DNA from: Thiothrix subterranea | GTDB lineage: Bacteria > Pseudomonadota > Gammaproteobacteria > Thiotrichales > Thiotrichaceae | Assembly (NCBI RefSeq): GCF_030930995.1 | Contig: NZ_CP133217.1 | Location: 1,178,001-1,242,000, forward strand | Length of the DNA stretch: 64,000 nt | Direction of reading: 5' to 3' | Position numbers and translations under genes: made by a program | Part shown: one piece after another, positions 8,443 through 17,063 of the stretch | How positions within the stretch are numbered: the first letter of the stretch is position 1 | Layout: each line of letters opens with the position of its first letter | Notes under the pieces: generated by a model | What the model was told of the DNA's origin: nothing | Seen by the model: the letters and a program-made list of their open reading frames with translations, nothing else | Database searches by the model: none

Positions 8443-9559
8443 GCACGTCTAGCACCTGTTGTAATTGCGCGAACGGCGTGTAGAAATGCGGCGAAAGTCG
8501 AATGCCACCGCCGCGTATGGCACAGAAAATCCCCTGTGTTTGCAATCGCTTGAACAGTGCTTCGTTGGCCGCGCGGCGGGAGCGGAACGTCACAATGCCG
8601 GAACGCCGTTGTATGCGCGTATCGTTGAGTATTTCCATATCTGGCAACGCCTGCAACCCATCCAGCAAATATTGTACCCGCGCACTAAGCTGTTCCCACA
8701 CCGCATCCATGCCGATTTCCAGCAATACCCCAAGGCTGGCGTGCAGTGCATGAATCCCCAACATATTTGGGCTGCCACATTCAAACCGCCGTGCATCCAA
8801 CGCGGGTTGGTAGTCTTCCATCGTGTAATCGGTCAAACCTTCTGCCATGTGCCAGCCGTATTGGGTTAAGCGCAAAGACTCCAACACCTCACGGCGCACG
8901 TAAAACAGTGCCAAGCCTTCCGGCCCTAGCATCCATTTGTGTCCATCTGCCACTACAAAGTCAGCTTGCACTTGCTGCACATCAAACGGGATTGCACCGA
9001 TTTGTTGAATCGCATCCACGCAAAGTAGAATGCCCTTGGCGCGGCAAAACGCGCCGATTTTTGCCAAATCCATGCGCAAACCGTTGGTGTATTGCACCGC
9101 ACTAATGCTGAGCAAACGGGTACGGGAGTCGCATAACGCCAGCAACGCCGTTTCGGGGTCATCAGGGTATTCGCGCAAATCCAATTGGCGGAATTCCACG
9201 CCTTGGCTTGCCAGCGATTGCCAGACATAGCGGTTGGAAGGAAATTCCTGACGAATCCCCACCACGTTATCACCCGCTTTCCAGTCCAGCCCGTAGGCGA
9301 CGAATGACAAGCCTTCCGAGGTGTTTTTCACTAGCGCAATATCGCCCGCTGCGGGCGCATTCAGCAATTCCCGCGCTTGTTCGCGCAAGGCTTGTTCCAC
9401 CGTCAGCCAGTGCGGGTAATTGAGCGTGCCTTGGCGTGCGTTTTCGGCGGCAAACGCTTGCACAGCATCTGCGGTGACTTGCGGCCACGGGGCTACCGCC
9501 GCGTGATTCAAATACAGGCAGTTTTGCAGGGCAGGGAAGCGGCTTTCAGGTGTTGGCAT
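8426..9559 (-). CDS. class V aminotransferase-fold PLP enzyme, EgtE-like
   Basis: The frame is open further upstream, but the ATG at 9559 lies 7 bp after the egtD stop and begins the family start (ESRFPALQNCLYLNHAA), giving 377 residues. The fold-type I class V pattern is clear: GDIALVKNTSEGLSFVAYGL, the PLP-ring Asp in CVDAIQQIG, and the Schiff-base lysine in VADGHKWMLGPEG. As the third gene after egtB and egtD it is the natural candidate for EgtE, the C-S lyase that converts hercynylcysteine sulfoxide to ergothioneine. Cysteine desulfurases share the fold, but the active-site Cys loop of IscS/SufS was not seen. Confidence 0.8.
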   Translation of the reverse strand: MPTPESRFPALQNCLYLNHAAVAPWPQVTADAVQAFAAENARQGTLNYPHWLTVEQALREQARELLNAPAAGDIALVKNTSEGLSFVAYGLDWKAGDNVVGIRQEFPSNRYVWQSLASQGVEFRQLDLREYPDDPETALLALCDSRTRLLSISAVQYTNGLRMDLAKIGAFCRAKGILLCVDAIQQIGAIPFDVQQVQADFVVADGHKWMLGPEGLALFYVRREVLESLRLTQYGWHMAEGLTDYTMEDYQPALDARRFECGSPNMLGIHALHASLGVLLEIGMDAVWEQLSARVQYLLDGLQALPDMEILNDTRIQRRSGIVTFRSRRAANEALFKRLQTQGIFCAIRGGGIRLSPHFYTPFAQLQQVLDVLKTSH

Positions 9560-9566
9560 GATCGGC

Positions 9567-10538
9567 TCACACAGTGCAGTAATAGATGCCGAAGAGGTTA
9601 GCAGCATCCGTCCAATGTTGCTCACATTTGAAGCCTGCCGCTGTCGCCAGCGTGATGAATTCCTCAGGGTGGTATTTGTAGGAATTTTCGGTATGGATAC
9701 GTTCCCCTTGTGCAAAGTGGAAAGTTCTACCCGCCACTTGCACGCTTTGGTCTTGCAGGCTAGTGAGGTGCATCTCAATCCGCCCCATCGTCGCGTTGTA
9801 ACACGCATAATGCGCAAACTGCTCAAGATCGAACGTGCCTTCCAACTCGTTATTGATACGCACCAGCAAATTCAAGTTGAAAGCAGCGGTCACACCTGCT
9901 GCATCGTTATAGGCTGTTTCCAGCACCGCTTTGTCTTTCTTGCGATCCACACCGATCAGCAAGCCGCCGCCTTTGCCGACCAATTGTGCAATATTGAACA
10001 GGAAATGCTGCGCTTCCGGCAAATCAAAATTGCCCAAGCTAGAGCCGGGGATGAATACCACGCGCCGCCCGGCGGGTACATTTTGCGGCAAGTGCAACTC
10101 GCGGGTGAAATCCAAACACGCCGCATGAACGTGCAACCACGGAAACGCCGCCCCCAAGGTTGCTGCCGATTGGCGCAGAAAATCGCCGGAAATATCCATC
10201 GGCACATACGCCGCCGGGCGCAACGCATCCAGCAACAATTGCACCTTCTCACAACTGCCGCTACCGGGTTCGATCAGCACCGTATCCTTGCCGATTAACG
10301 CTGCCATGTCCGCCGCATAGTCACGGTAAAGCTGCTTTTCGACGTGCGGCACGTAATATTCGGGCTGTTCCAAAATCGCTTCAAACAACTGCGAACCGCG
10401 TTCATCGTAGAAAAATTTCGGCGGAATCTGTTTGTGTTCGTGTGCCAACCCGTTCAGCACGGTTTGCCGGAAATTGTCCAACTCCGGCTGGTAATCGTGG
10501 AAGCTGACCTTGGTGGCTTTGGGGCAAATAGCGTTCAT
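9567..10538 (-). CDS. egtD: L-histidine N-alpha-methyltransferase
   Basis: 323 residues from the ATG at 10538, which overlaps the egtB stop in an ATGA arrangement and implies translational coupling. The upstream open frame is antisense-free but non-homologous and not used. Family marks: PPKFFYDERGSQLFEAI, PEYYVPHVEK, SAM-binding loop VLIEPGSGSCEKVQLLL, YVPMDISGDFLR, and FIPGSSLGNFD. EgtD trimethylates histidine to hercynine with SAM, the first step of ergothioneine synthesis. Confidence 0.93.
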   Translation of the reverse strand: MNAICPKATKVSFHDYQPELDNFRQTVLNGLAHEHKQIPPKFFYDERGSQLFEAILEQPEYYVPHVEKQLYRDYAADMAALIGKDTVLIEPGSGSCEKVQLLLDALRPAAYVPMDISGDFLRQSAATLGAAFPWLHVHAACLDFTRELHLPQNVPAGRRVVFIPGSSLGNFDLPEAQHFLFNIAQLVGKGGGLLIGVDRKKDKAVLETAYNDAAGVTAAFNLNLLVRINNELEGTFDLEQFAHYACYNATMGRIEMHLTSLQDQSVQVAGRTFHFAQGERIHTENSYKYHPEEFITLATAAGFKCEQHWTDAANLFGIYYCTV

Positions 10539-11761
10539 ACGTCCTCCGCGAGACGGATACCGCTGAACTGCCAGCGGTCGTGGGGGTAAAAAAAGTTTCG
10601 GTATGTCGGGCGAATATGGTCGGGTGGTGTTATACACGCCCCGCCGCGCAATACCCACTGGTTGCACATGAATTTGCCGTTATATTCGCCCATGCTGCCT
10701 TCCAGCGGTTGAAAGCGCGGGTAGGCGGTGTAGGGCGAAGCTGTCCATTCCCACAGCGAGCCGTAGTGTTGCCCCGTGCCTGCTTGCGGGTGGAAGGTGT
10801 TGCTGTCGGTGAAATGCCCAGTGATAGGCAATTCGCGCAATTTGTGTTCGAGTTCGGCTTCTAGCGGCAAGCGTTTGCCTGACCAGCGGGCGAAGGCATC
10901 GGCTTCGTAATAACTGGTGTGGGTAACGGGTGCGGCGAGGTTGAGCGGCTCGAAACCGTGCAGGGTGAATTCGTACCACTGCCCGTCACATTGTTCCCAA
11001 TACAAGGGCGCTTGCCAGCCGTGTTGCTTGCGGTGATACCAGCCATCCGCCAGCCACAGTTCGGCGCGTTGATAGCCGCCGTCTTCGATGAAGGCGAGGT
11101 ATTCGGCATTGGTGGTTAAACGTGAGGCGAGCCGGTGCGGTTCGAGCCAGATTTTGTGTTGCGGGCGTTCGTTGTCGTAGGCGAAATTGTCGCCGTCGAA
11201 ACCGCTTTCCAGCAAACCACCTTCGCGGGTTTCCCATGTTAGCGGGGTAGCTTCGCGAACGGGTAAGGTTTTGGGTAGGTAAATCGGGCGCAGCGAGTTG
11301 CGCCAGAAGTTGTGTTTAATGTCCATGTACAGCAGTTCTTGGTGTTGCTGTTCGTGGTGCAAGCCGAGCGTGACCCGTGCGGCGATGGCTTGCGCTTGGC
11401 TGGGGTCAGCGTCGCTTAGCAATGCCATCATGCGCTCATCAATCGCAGCACGGTAGGCGTAGACGTCTTCCACCGTTGGGCGTGACATTAAGCCGCGTTC
11501 GGCGCGGGGTTGCATCGAGCCAACGGTTTGGTAATACGAGTTGAACAGGTAGTTGTATTCGGCGCGAAACGGTTGGTAATTTTTCACAAACGCTTGCAAC
11601 AGGAATGTTTCAAAAAACCAGGTCACATGCCCCAAATGCCATTTCGGGGGACTGGTTTCGACAATGCTTTGCAGTTGGTAATCGTCACGGGCAAGCGGGG
11701 CGCAAATCGCCGCGCTGGTGTGGCGGATGCGTTGGTATTCTGAAGCTAGGGCAGCAGTCAT
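10535..11761 (-). CDS. egtB: ergothioneine sulfoxide synthase EgtB
   Basis: 408 residues from the ATG at 11761, with AAGGAATG upstream. The N-terminal DinB-like domain has the iron ligands of the family: KWHLGHVTWFFE (near His42/His45) and LHHEQQHQE (His136-x3-His140). The C-terminal half is an FGE-sulfatase domain (NAEYLAFIEDGGY, ARWSGKRLPLEAELEH, SLWEWTASPY, QWVLRGGAC, RPTYRNFF). The enzyme joins hercynine with cysteine or gamma-glutamylcysteine using oxygen. No egtA or egtC is nearby, so the thiol donor cannot be told from context. It is first in the operon and divergent from the toxin-antitoxin genes. Confidence 0.92.
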   Translation of the reverse strand: MTAALASEYQRIRHTSAAICAPLARDDYQLQSIVETSPPKWHLGHVTWFFETFLLQAFVKNYQPFRAEYNYLFNSYYQTVGSMQPRAERGLMSRPTVEDVYAYRAAIDERMMALLSDADPSQAQAIAARVTLGLHHEQQHQELLYMDIKHNFWRNSLRPIYLPKTLPVREATPLTWETREGGLLESGFDGDNFAYDNERPQHKIWLEPHRLASRLTTNAEYLAFIEDGGYQRAELWLADGWYHRKQHGWQAPLYWEQCDGQWYEFTLHGFEPLNLAAPVTHTSYYEADAFARWSGKRLPLEAELEHKLRELPITGHFTDSNTFHPQAGTGQHYGSLWEWTASPYTAYPRFQPLEGSMGEYNGKFMCNQWVLRGGACITPPDHIRPTYRNFFYPHDRWQFSGIRLAEDV

Positions 11762-11850
11762 CTGACATTCCTTGATTGTTTGGTGCTTTGTAATACGTTT
11801 TCGCGCCAAAGGCAGGTGTACGCCATGATTGTGGGGTTTTTGTTTTCTGG

Positions 11851-11865
11851 CTATAACTGCTATAG
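11851..11865. promoter_or_regulatory. inverted repeat between egtB and the antitoxin gene
   Basis: CTATA (11851-11855) and TATAG (11861-11865) form a short palindrome 35 bases before the Phd-type antitoxin start, and TATAGT could serve as a -10. Phd/YefM antitoxins normally bind palindromes at their own promoter. The repeat is short, so this is a candidate operator only. Confidence 0.3.
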
Positions 11866-11900
11866 TTGTGGCTATATTGTTGTTGCAATGAGGTGTTGCC

Positions 11901-12188
11901 ATGTCAGAAGCGGCGATTTCTACGCTTAAAAATCATTTGCCCGAATGGGTGCATTTAGCTGAAAGTGGGCAAGATATTCAAATTACGCGCCACGGCAAAC
12001 CCGTTGCGGTGATGATTTCTCTCGCCAAATACCAACGTGCTTTCGTTGGTGGCACAAGTATTGTCAGTGCTTTCAGTCGTTGGCGTGAACAATACCCTGA
12101 TGCGCAAGGCTTTACGGCTGATGAGCAGGAACAAATGTATAGCCGTACCCGTGAGCCATACCCTGATACTGCTTCGGTTTGGGATTGA
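11901..12188 (+). CDS. Phd/YefM family antitoxin
   Basis: 95 residues. The first 50 show the Phd/YefM DNA-binding fold: a short helix (STLKNHLPEWVHLAESGQ), the DIQITRHGKPVAVMIS hairpin and the start of the next helix (KYQR). The C-terminal 45 residues, rich in Asp/Glu/Tyr, would wrap the toxin. It is followed after 8 bp by a PIN-domain toxin gene. GAGGTG precedes the ATG. Confidence 0.88.
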   Translation: MSEAAISTLKNHLPEWVHLAESGQDIQITRHGKPVAVMISLAKYQRAFVGGTSIVSAFSRWREQYPDAQGFTADEQEQMYSRTREPYPDTASVWD

Positions 12189-12196
12189 GATTTGCC

Positions 12197-12610
12197 ATGC
12201 GCTATTTATTGGACACCAACATTATTTCCGAACAAACCAAGCCACGACCGAATGCGGGCGTTATCCGCCGTTGGGAATTGGATAGCATTTTCTCGTGTAC
12301 GTCCGCGACTGTTTGGCATGAACTCTGGCATGGCGTACATTTGTTGGAAGAGGGTAAGCGTAAGCAAGGTTTAGTCGGGGCATTGAATATTTTAAAAGCG
12401 AGTGGTTTGCCCATCCTACCGTTCTGTGAGCAAGCGGCGGAATGGTTGGCGTTGGAACGTGTCCGACTCAAGCGTCTAGGCTTAACACCACCGAAATACG
12501 ATAGCGAAATTGCTGCTGTCGCGGTGGTGAATAATTTGATTCTGGTGACGCGCAATGTGGATGACTTTTATTTTTATGCAGGTTTGCAGGTCGAAAACTG
12601 GTTTGATTGA
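12197..12610 (+). CDS. PIN-domain toxin, VapC family
   Basis: 137 residues from the ATG at 12197 (an in-frame start at 12179 would overlap the antitoxin). Acidic residues of the PIN active site are visible: D6 in LLDTNIIS, E42 in TVWHELWHG, D102/E104 in YDSEIAAVA, and D122/D123 in NVDDF. VapC toxins cut tRNA or rRNA using Mg2+. Pairing a VapC-type toxin with a Phd-type antitoxin is common. The next gene starts 11 bp downstream. Confidence 0.9.
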   Translation: MRYLLDTNIISEQTKPRPNAGVIRRWELDSIFSCTSATVWHELWHGVHLLEEGKRKQGLVGALNILKASGLPILPFCEQAAEWLALERVRLKRLGLTPPKYDSEIAAVAVVNNLILVTRNVDDFYFYAGLQVENWFD

Positions 12611-12621
12611 GCGGTGGTCAA

Positions 12622-14397
12622 ATGATTAAATTTCCCTACGGTATCAGCGATTTTCAGCGTATCCGCACGGATGACTACCTGTATGTTGATCGCACGGCAT
12701 ACATCCCGACGTTGGAGGATGCGGACAGGCAATTGATTTTTCTGCGCCCGCGTCGGTTTGGTAAATCGTTGCTATTGTCGATGCTGGCAAATTATTACGA
12801 TGTGCAGACGGCGGGGGAGTTCGCGACCTTGTTTGGGGATTTGGCGATTGGGCAACAACCTACAGCGGAACATAACCAGTACCTGATCCTGCGTTGGGAT
12901 TTTTCCAAGGTATCGGCGCAAGGTGATAGTGAACAGATCAAACGTAATTTGTTTGCGCACGTCAATGTTGCCATCCAAGGGTTTCAGGTGCGCTACCAGC
13001 AATACCTGACGACGACATCACAGATTTACGCCGATAACGCGATTGCTTCATTTGAATCTTTGTGTAACGCCGTGCAGAACAGCGGTCACAGCCTCTACCT
13101 GCTGATCGACGAATACGACAATTTCGCCAATGAGGTGCTGATGCAGGATGTGTCCGACGCGCAGCGTTACCGCGAGTTACTGGAAGGTGAAGGCATCCTT
13201 AAAACCCTGTTCAAGATCATCAAGGCCAGCGCCTCCGAGGGGAAAATTTCCCGTGTGTTCATTACCGGTGTATCTCCGGTGGTGTTGAGTGACATGACCA
13301 GCGGCTATAACGTTGCTACCAGTATTTACCTTGAGCCGCGTTTCAATGAATTGTGCGGTCTGACGCAGGAAGAGCTGACGCCCCTAGTCGGGCAAGTGCT
13401 GAACGAATGCGGGCAGAATATTGCCGAGCAAGCCAGCGTGCTGGAAACCCTGCGGCAGTTTTATAACGGCTACCGTTTTTGCCACCGTGCTGAACGCCCA
13501 CTGGTGTATAACCCGACCCTGTGTTTCTATTTCCTGCGCCATTATCAGCGGGAGTGTGAAGCACCACGCAAGATTCTGGATGGCAATCTGGCAATGGATG
13601 CAGGGCGGATTCGCTATATCGCTGCCTTGCCTAACGGACATGGCATTATTGACCAGATTGTGGATGACGAACGTCCGGTGATGTTACAGGAGCTAGAAAG
13701 CCAGTTTGGGGTGGAGAAACTGCGCGAAGTGCAGCAGGACAGCCGCTATATGCTCTCCCTGCTGTACTTTTTCGGTGTATTAACGATTCGTGATATTGGC
13801 GAGTTGGGCAAACTGGTGCTGGGTGTGCCGAATCTCGTCATTCGTGGTTTGTATGTGGAACGCCTGAAACGCCATGCTTTGCCACGTCCTCAGGATGATC
13901 AATTGGCTGAAAGTCTGGCGGAAAAGTTTTACCAGACGGCTGATTTACAGCCGTTGGTCGACTTCATGGAAAGCAAGTATTTTGCCGTGTTCAGCAACCG
14001 TGATTATTGCTGGAGCAATGAGCTGACGGTGAAAACGGCTTTTCTTACCCTGCTGTTTAATGATACTTGGTACATTATGGATTCGGAAACGGCATTGCAG
14101 CGGCGTTATTCCGATCTGGTGATGATTATCCGCCCCAGTATGCGCCATTACGCCACCCTGAAAGATTTCATCTTTGAATTCAAATACCTCAAGTTGGATG
14201 ATTTGAAACTGACGGGTGAGCAATTGCGCGAGAAAAGCGTGGTGGAACTGGAGGCTATGCCGCAGGTACAAAAAGCCTTGCAGGATGCGTTGGCGCAATT
14301 GCAGCAGTATCGTCCGGTGCTGGCGGGGAAATACCAGCAGCCGGAGAGGTTGCGTTGCCTTGCGGTTGTCGCGCTTGGGTTTGAGCGCGTGGTTTGA
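12622..14397 (+). CDS. AAA-ATPase-like protein with C-terminal PD-(D/E)XK nuclease domain
   Basis: 591 residues from the ATG at 12622; a TTG at 12607 is also in frame. N-terminal domain of the AAA-ATPase_like family: FPYGISDFQRIRTDDYLYVDRT, Walker A RPRRFGKS (42-49), Walker B YLLIDEYDNF, and RVFITGVSPV. The C-terminal part matches the associated DUF1703 nuclease: KTAFLTLLFN, RYSDLVMII and FIFEFKYLKL, where the Asp and E-F-K give the PD-(D/E)XK signature. These proteins occur in many copies in some genomes and their role is unproven; defence or mobile-element functions are suspected. It lies 11 bp after the toxin gene and may be co-transcribed. Confidence 0.85.
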   Translation: MIKFPYGISDFQRIRTDDYLYVDRTAYIPTLEDADRQLIFLRPRRFGKSLLLSMLANYYDVQTAGEFATLFGDLAIGQQPTAEHNQYLILRWDFSKVSAQGDSEQIKRNLFAHVNVAIQGFQVRYQQYLTTTSQIYADNAIASFESLCNAVQNSGHSLYLLIDEYDNFANEVLMQDVSDAQRYRELLEGEGILKTLFKIIKASASEGKISRVFITGVSPVVLSDMTSGYNVATSIYLEPRFNELCGLTQEELTPLVGQVLNECGQNIAEQASVLETLRQFYNGYRFCHRAERPLVYNPTLCFYFLRHYQRECEAPRKILDGNLAMDAGRIRYIAALPNGHGIIDQIVDDERPVMLQELESQFGVEKLREVQQDSRYMLSLLYFFGVLTIRDIGELGKLVLGVPNLVIRGLYVERLKRHALPRPQDDQLAESLAEKFYQTADLQPLVDFMESKYFAVFSNRDYCWSNELTVKTAFLTLLFNDTWYIMDSETALQRRYSDLVMIIRPSMRHYATLKDFIFEFKYLKLDDLKLTGEQLREKSVVELEAMPQVQKALQDALAQLQQYRPVLAGKYQQPERLRCLAVVALGFERVV

Positions 14398-14406
14398 GCG
14401 CGTGGT
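14381..14406 (+). repeat. 13-bp tandem duplication over a stop codon
   Basis: TTGAGCGCGTGGT occurs twice in direct succession (14381-14393, 14394-14406). The TGA stop of the ATPase/nuclease gene falls in the second copy. A 13-bp slip would have altered the last codons of the protein. Confidence 0.7.
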
Positions 14407-14434
14407 TTGGCGCGAGCTATAATTTTTATTAATT

Positions 14435-14466
14435 AAATGAGTGGATTTTATAAAAGCCACTCATTT
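14435..14466. terminator. bidirectional hairpin terminator between convergent genes
   Basis: AAATGAGTGG (14435-14444) and CCACTCATTT (14457-14466) form a perfect 10-bp stem with a 12-base AT-rich loop. A/T-rich sequence flanks it on the left (AATTTTTATTAATT). It lies between the plus-strand ATPase/nuclease gene and the minus-strand HNH gene. Confidence 0.5.
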
Positions 14467-14537
14467 GAAATTCACAGCCACCATGAATGTTAATTTGATT
14501 CCATTAATGAATAATGGTTGGCATAAATTAAGATCAT

Positions 14538-15170
14538 TTATTCCTGATCGCGTATCCAGCACTCAAAATCAAATGAGTTGTAAAATATTTCATAAAGAAA
14601 TATAACCCTATTTTCTACCGCAGTTTGCCAGTTAACTCTTCTCTCTTCGTTCCAATTTCGTGGACTACCTCCTGCTTTGATCCACAGTGCTTTATCTTCA
14701 ATATTTATTGCTGAAGCTTGCATGAAATCATTAGCAGATTTTAAATCTAACTCTTGACTAAGGCTGTCTGATTCTATTTTTGTTAGTCGTAACTTTTTTG
14801 TATGGCAATCATTTTGATCAGAACGATTAGCCCATGAAGGCCAAACTCTGAAATTTCCTATTGAATTAACATACCACCCTCTGTAAGCAAAAAACCTGCG
14901 CACCATCGCTTCATTATCAGAGTAAACTCGTGGACTCCCACCCTGAGCAATCAAATGAGAGTACGGTAAAATATGATCATAATCATAAGGTGTATCAGAA
15001 GAATCATTTGACATTGGATTATAACCTTGAAACCACTTATGGTGGTGGTTTCTTTGAAACCAAAGTAAAAGAATTTTTTTCTGCCAAAATCTATTTCTAA
15101 AATCACGGAATTTAAAATTATCTGTATCCTTTTCTACTAGGTTATCCCAGTTTCTCAAGAAGCCATCCAC
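14538..15170 (-). CDS. HNH (DUF1524-like) nuclease, probable C-terminal half of a GmrSD-type enzyme
   Basis: 210 residues from a GTG; the frame is open a few codons further up to the A-tract near 15186. It holds a His-Me finger signature: DYDHILP (His and Pro of the DHxxP motif at 65-69), then SIGNFRVWPSWANR with the usual Asn positions, and a run of charged residues. DUF1524 is normally fused behind DUF262 in GmrSD-like type IV restriction enzymes. Here the DUF262 frame ends 14 bases upstream in another frame. The piece is AT-rich compared with neighbouring genes, a sign of transfer. It may be a separate subunit or the product of a frameshift. Confidence 0.65.
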   Translation of the reverse strand: MDGFLRNWDNLVEKDTDNFKFRDFRNRFWQKKILLLWFQRNHHHKWFQGYNPMSNDSSDTPYDYDHILPYSHLIAQGGSPRVYSDNEAMVRRFFAYRGWYVNSIGNFRVWPSWANRSDQNDCHTKKLRLTKIESDSLSQELDLKSANDFMQASAINIEDKALWIKAGGSPRNWNEERRVNWQTAVENRVIFLYEIFYNSFDFECWIRDQE

Positions 15171-15184
15171 AGAACCATTGGTGA

Positions 15185-16750
15185 TTATTTTTTAAAATCT
15201 GAAATAGAAGGGAAAATAATGGCAAGTTGTTCTTTTACACATTGCTGATAAATAATTCTGTCAGGGAAATCATCTCCATGGTTATTGTTTCTTATAATGT
15301 GATTTGCTTTTCTTGAAACTTTATCCGCATCATCAAAACCAATCAACGAGAACATCAAGTAACGTAAAATAGATAGTCTATTGTTTTTTATTTTTAAGTG
15401 GTTGTTTCTATTTAAATATATCCAAATTATGACTGGGTGATAATATTTGCTATTAATCGAGAGCAGTAGTTTTTTTGGAATGCCAATGTCATCGACGGTA
15501 TTTTCATTAAAAACAATAAGATTGCAAAATTCTTCTATTGTTGAGTGATAAATTGACTTGTTTGATTCTGGATTTGTTTCAAGTAAATGTTTCATTTCAT
15601 CTAAGAAGGACTTTCCCTCACTCTGTTTTTTATCTCCAATCCATTTTCTGAATTTAGTAACATTTGGTGAAGAATCATCATGTTCATTAATGTTATAGCG
15701 TGCCAATCTTGCCGCCGACAATACAATTCCTGTTGATGAAAAAAGATAACCGATTTTGTCATCACTTATGATATTATAAACCATGTCATAGGCTCTATCC
15801 CATGTTGCTTTTAACAAGGAGTATTGCATTTCCTCTCCATTGAGAATAGTTCCTTTAGAATTGATTCTTCTAAATAGAACTTCTATTGCATCTTGTGCAT
15901 TCTCGTTTTTTTTATAAAAATCTCCATTGTGAATTAATAAAGCAACACTTCGTTGATATTCATTTTCACTAGAGCTATCCAGAATTCTTTTTAAAGCCAT
16001 TATTATTTCTGAAAAATGTTCTGTTTCATTGATCCACCCATCTTGTCTAAGATCATTTGGAATGAGAGGTATAACCTCATTCCATTGAGGCTCTCGAAAA
16101 AAACCAGTATAACCACCACATAACTTAACTAAATCATCAAAGGGGATAGGTATGTTTGCCTCTATTGGCCAAGAAACAGGCTCTCCATGATGTGCAGGAA
16201 TATTAATTTTTACTTGGTAGTCATAGCGAAGTGATTTTTGATATAGTTTTCCCCTCGCCTTATGCTTCTTTTCTTCAGAAATCTTATCTTCAGGCTTACT
16301 ACACTTCATACCCCAAGGTTGGTGTGTTGTAGTGACTCTAAATAAGAAATGCCTGTCGTTATGTTCAATATTATCAAAAGATAATGTTGGTTTTAGATCA
16401 ATCCATAATCGAGCATTTTCGCTATGATTGAATCCAAGTAAAATGGCTCTAGTTCTTTGTTGTCCATCCAAGAGGAAAAACCCAGTATTTTTAGAAATAA
16501 CTTGCTCTTTTTCCGTAACTCCCCTAGATACTGATCCTTTTTCTCTATTAGATAATAAAAAACTCCCAATTGGAAAACCTCTCATTATTGAATCCCATAG
16601 TCTTTCAATTTGTTCTACGTGCCAGACAGCATTTCTTTGAATTGGAGGCAATTGAATGAGATTATAATCTTCATTGCTTTTATTTATAAATAAACTGACA
16701 TATTTAATTAAAGAAATGCTGCCGATGTCCGAGTTGTTGAAAATATTCAT
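15185..16750 (-). CDS. DUF262 domain protein, GmrS-like half of a type IV restriction system
   Basis: 521 residues; AGAGGG lies 5 bases before the ATG. The DUF262 (ParB-like) motifs are clear: LPPIQRNAVW (IQR at 37-39), ERLWDSIMRGFPIGSFLL, and FFLLDGQQRTRAILL (DGQQR at 95-99), which bind and hydrolyse nucleotide. The middle is helical, with FRRINSKGTILNGEEMQYSLLKA, a conserved GmrSD segment. It ends ISDFKK at an AAA AAA TAA. GmrSD enzymes cut DNA carrying modified bases such as glucosylated hydroxymethylcytosine. Strong AT bias suggests recent acquisition. Confidence 0.8.
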   Translation of the reverse strand: MNIFNNSDIGSISLIKYVSLFINKSNEDYNLIQLPPIQRNAVWHVEQIERLWDSIMRGFPIGSFLLSNREKGSVSRGVTEKEQVISKNTGFFLLDGQQRTRAILLGFNHSENARLWIDLKPTLSFDNIEHNDRHFLFRVTTTHQPWGMKCSKPEDKISEEKKHKARGKLYQKSLRYDYQVKINIPAHHGEPVSWPIEANIPIPFDDLVKLCGGYTGFFREPQWNEVIPLIPNDLRQDGWINETEHFSEIIMALKRILDSSSENEYQRSVALLIHNGDFYKKNENAQDAIEVLFRRINSKGTILNGEEMQYSLLKATWDRAYDMVYNIISDDKIGYLFSSTGIVLSAARLARYNINEHDDSSPNVTKFRKWIGDKKQSEGKSFLDEMKHLLETNPESNKSIYHSTIEEFCNLIVFNENTVDDIGIPKKLLLSINSKYYHPVIIWIYLNRNNHLKIKNNRLSILRYLMFSLIGFDDADKVSRKANHIIRNNNHGDDFPDRIIYQQCVKEQLAIIFPSISDFKK

Positions 16751-17063
16751 TTAAGCCCTCTGCTAATCCAATAATTGAGTTAAATGTCACTTTAAAAATG
16801 TAAAAACACTGATGTGATTAATTTATCAGCATATAAATCAATAAGCAAGCTCTATAAGTATTTGCTGCGGTCTGGTGAATGCTGTTTTCGTGTAGTGTTC
16901 CGCGCAGGAATGCAACCCCTCCAGCACATGATGAAAATCCTACTTCAATTTGGTTACAACGCTCAGCTTGATTTCAATTGCCGAAGAATTACTGTGTAAC
17001 CTATTGAAATTCATCCAACTAGCGTAAGATAAATTACTGTAACAATTATTACGGTAATTCCAG
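16751..17063. other. 313-bp intergenic region, no gene supported
   Basis: AT-rich spacer between divergent genes. A 61-codon frame at 16814-16999 has no ribosome binding site or recognisable composition and was not accepted. The right end holds AATTACTGT twice (16988-16996 and 17032-17040) and the inverted repeat listed at 17032-17059. Promoters for both flanking genes should lie here. Confidence 0.6.
17032..17059. promoter_or_regulatory. 11-bp inverted repeat just before an ATPase gene
   Basis: AATTACTGTAA (17032-17042) and TTACGGTAATT (17049-17059) are inverted copies with one mismatch and a 6-base spacer. The ATG of the ATPase gene follows 4 bases later, where a ribosome binding site would be expected and none is seen. 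AATTACTGT also occurs at 16988. It may be an operator or an mRNA hairpin that blocks initiation. Confidence 0.45.

Noticed and set aside
8426-9559. Cysteine desulfurase (IscS/SufS)
   Set aside because: The class V fold fits, but the active-site Cys loop was not seen and the operon context is ergothioneine synthesis.
9558-10298. 246-codon plus-strand frame
   Set aside because: Antisense to egtD, whose motifs are clear; no ribosome binding site and no recognisable domain.
11901-12610. Prophage or integron cargo
   Set aside because: No integrase, attachment site or transposase was seen near the toxin-antitoxin pair.
16814-16999. 61-codon plus-strand frame in the spacer
   Set aside because: No ribosome binding site, no domain and no coding-like composition.
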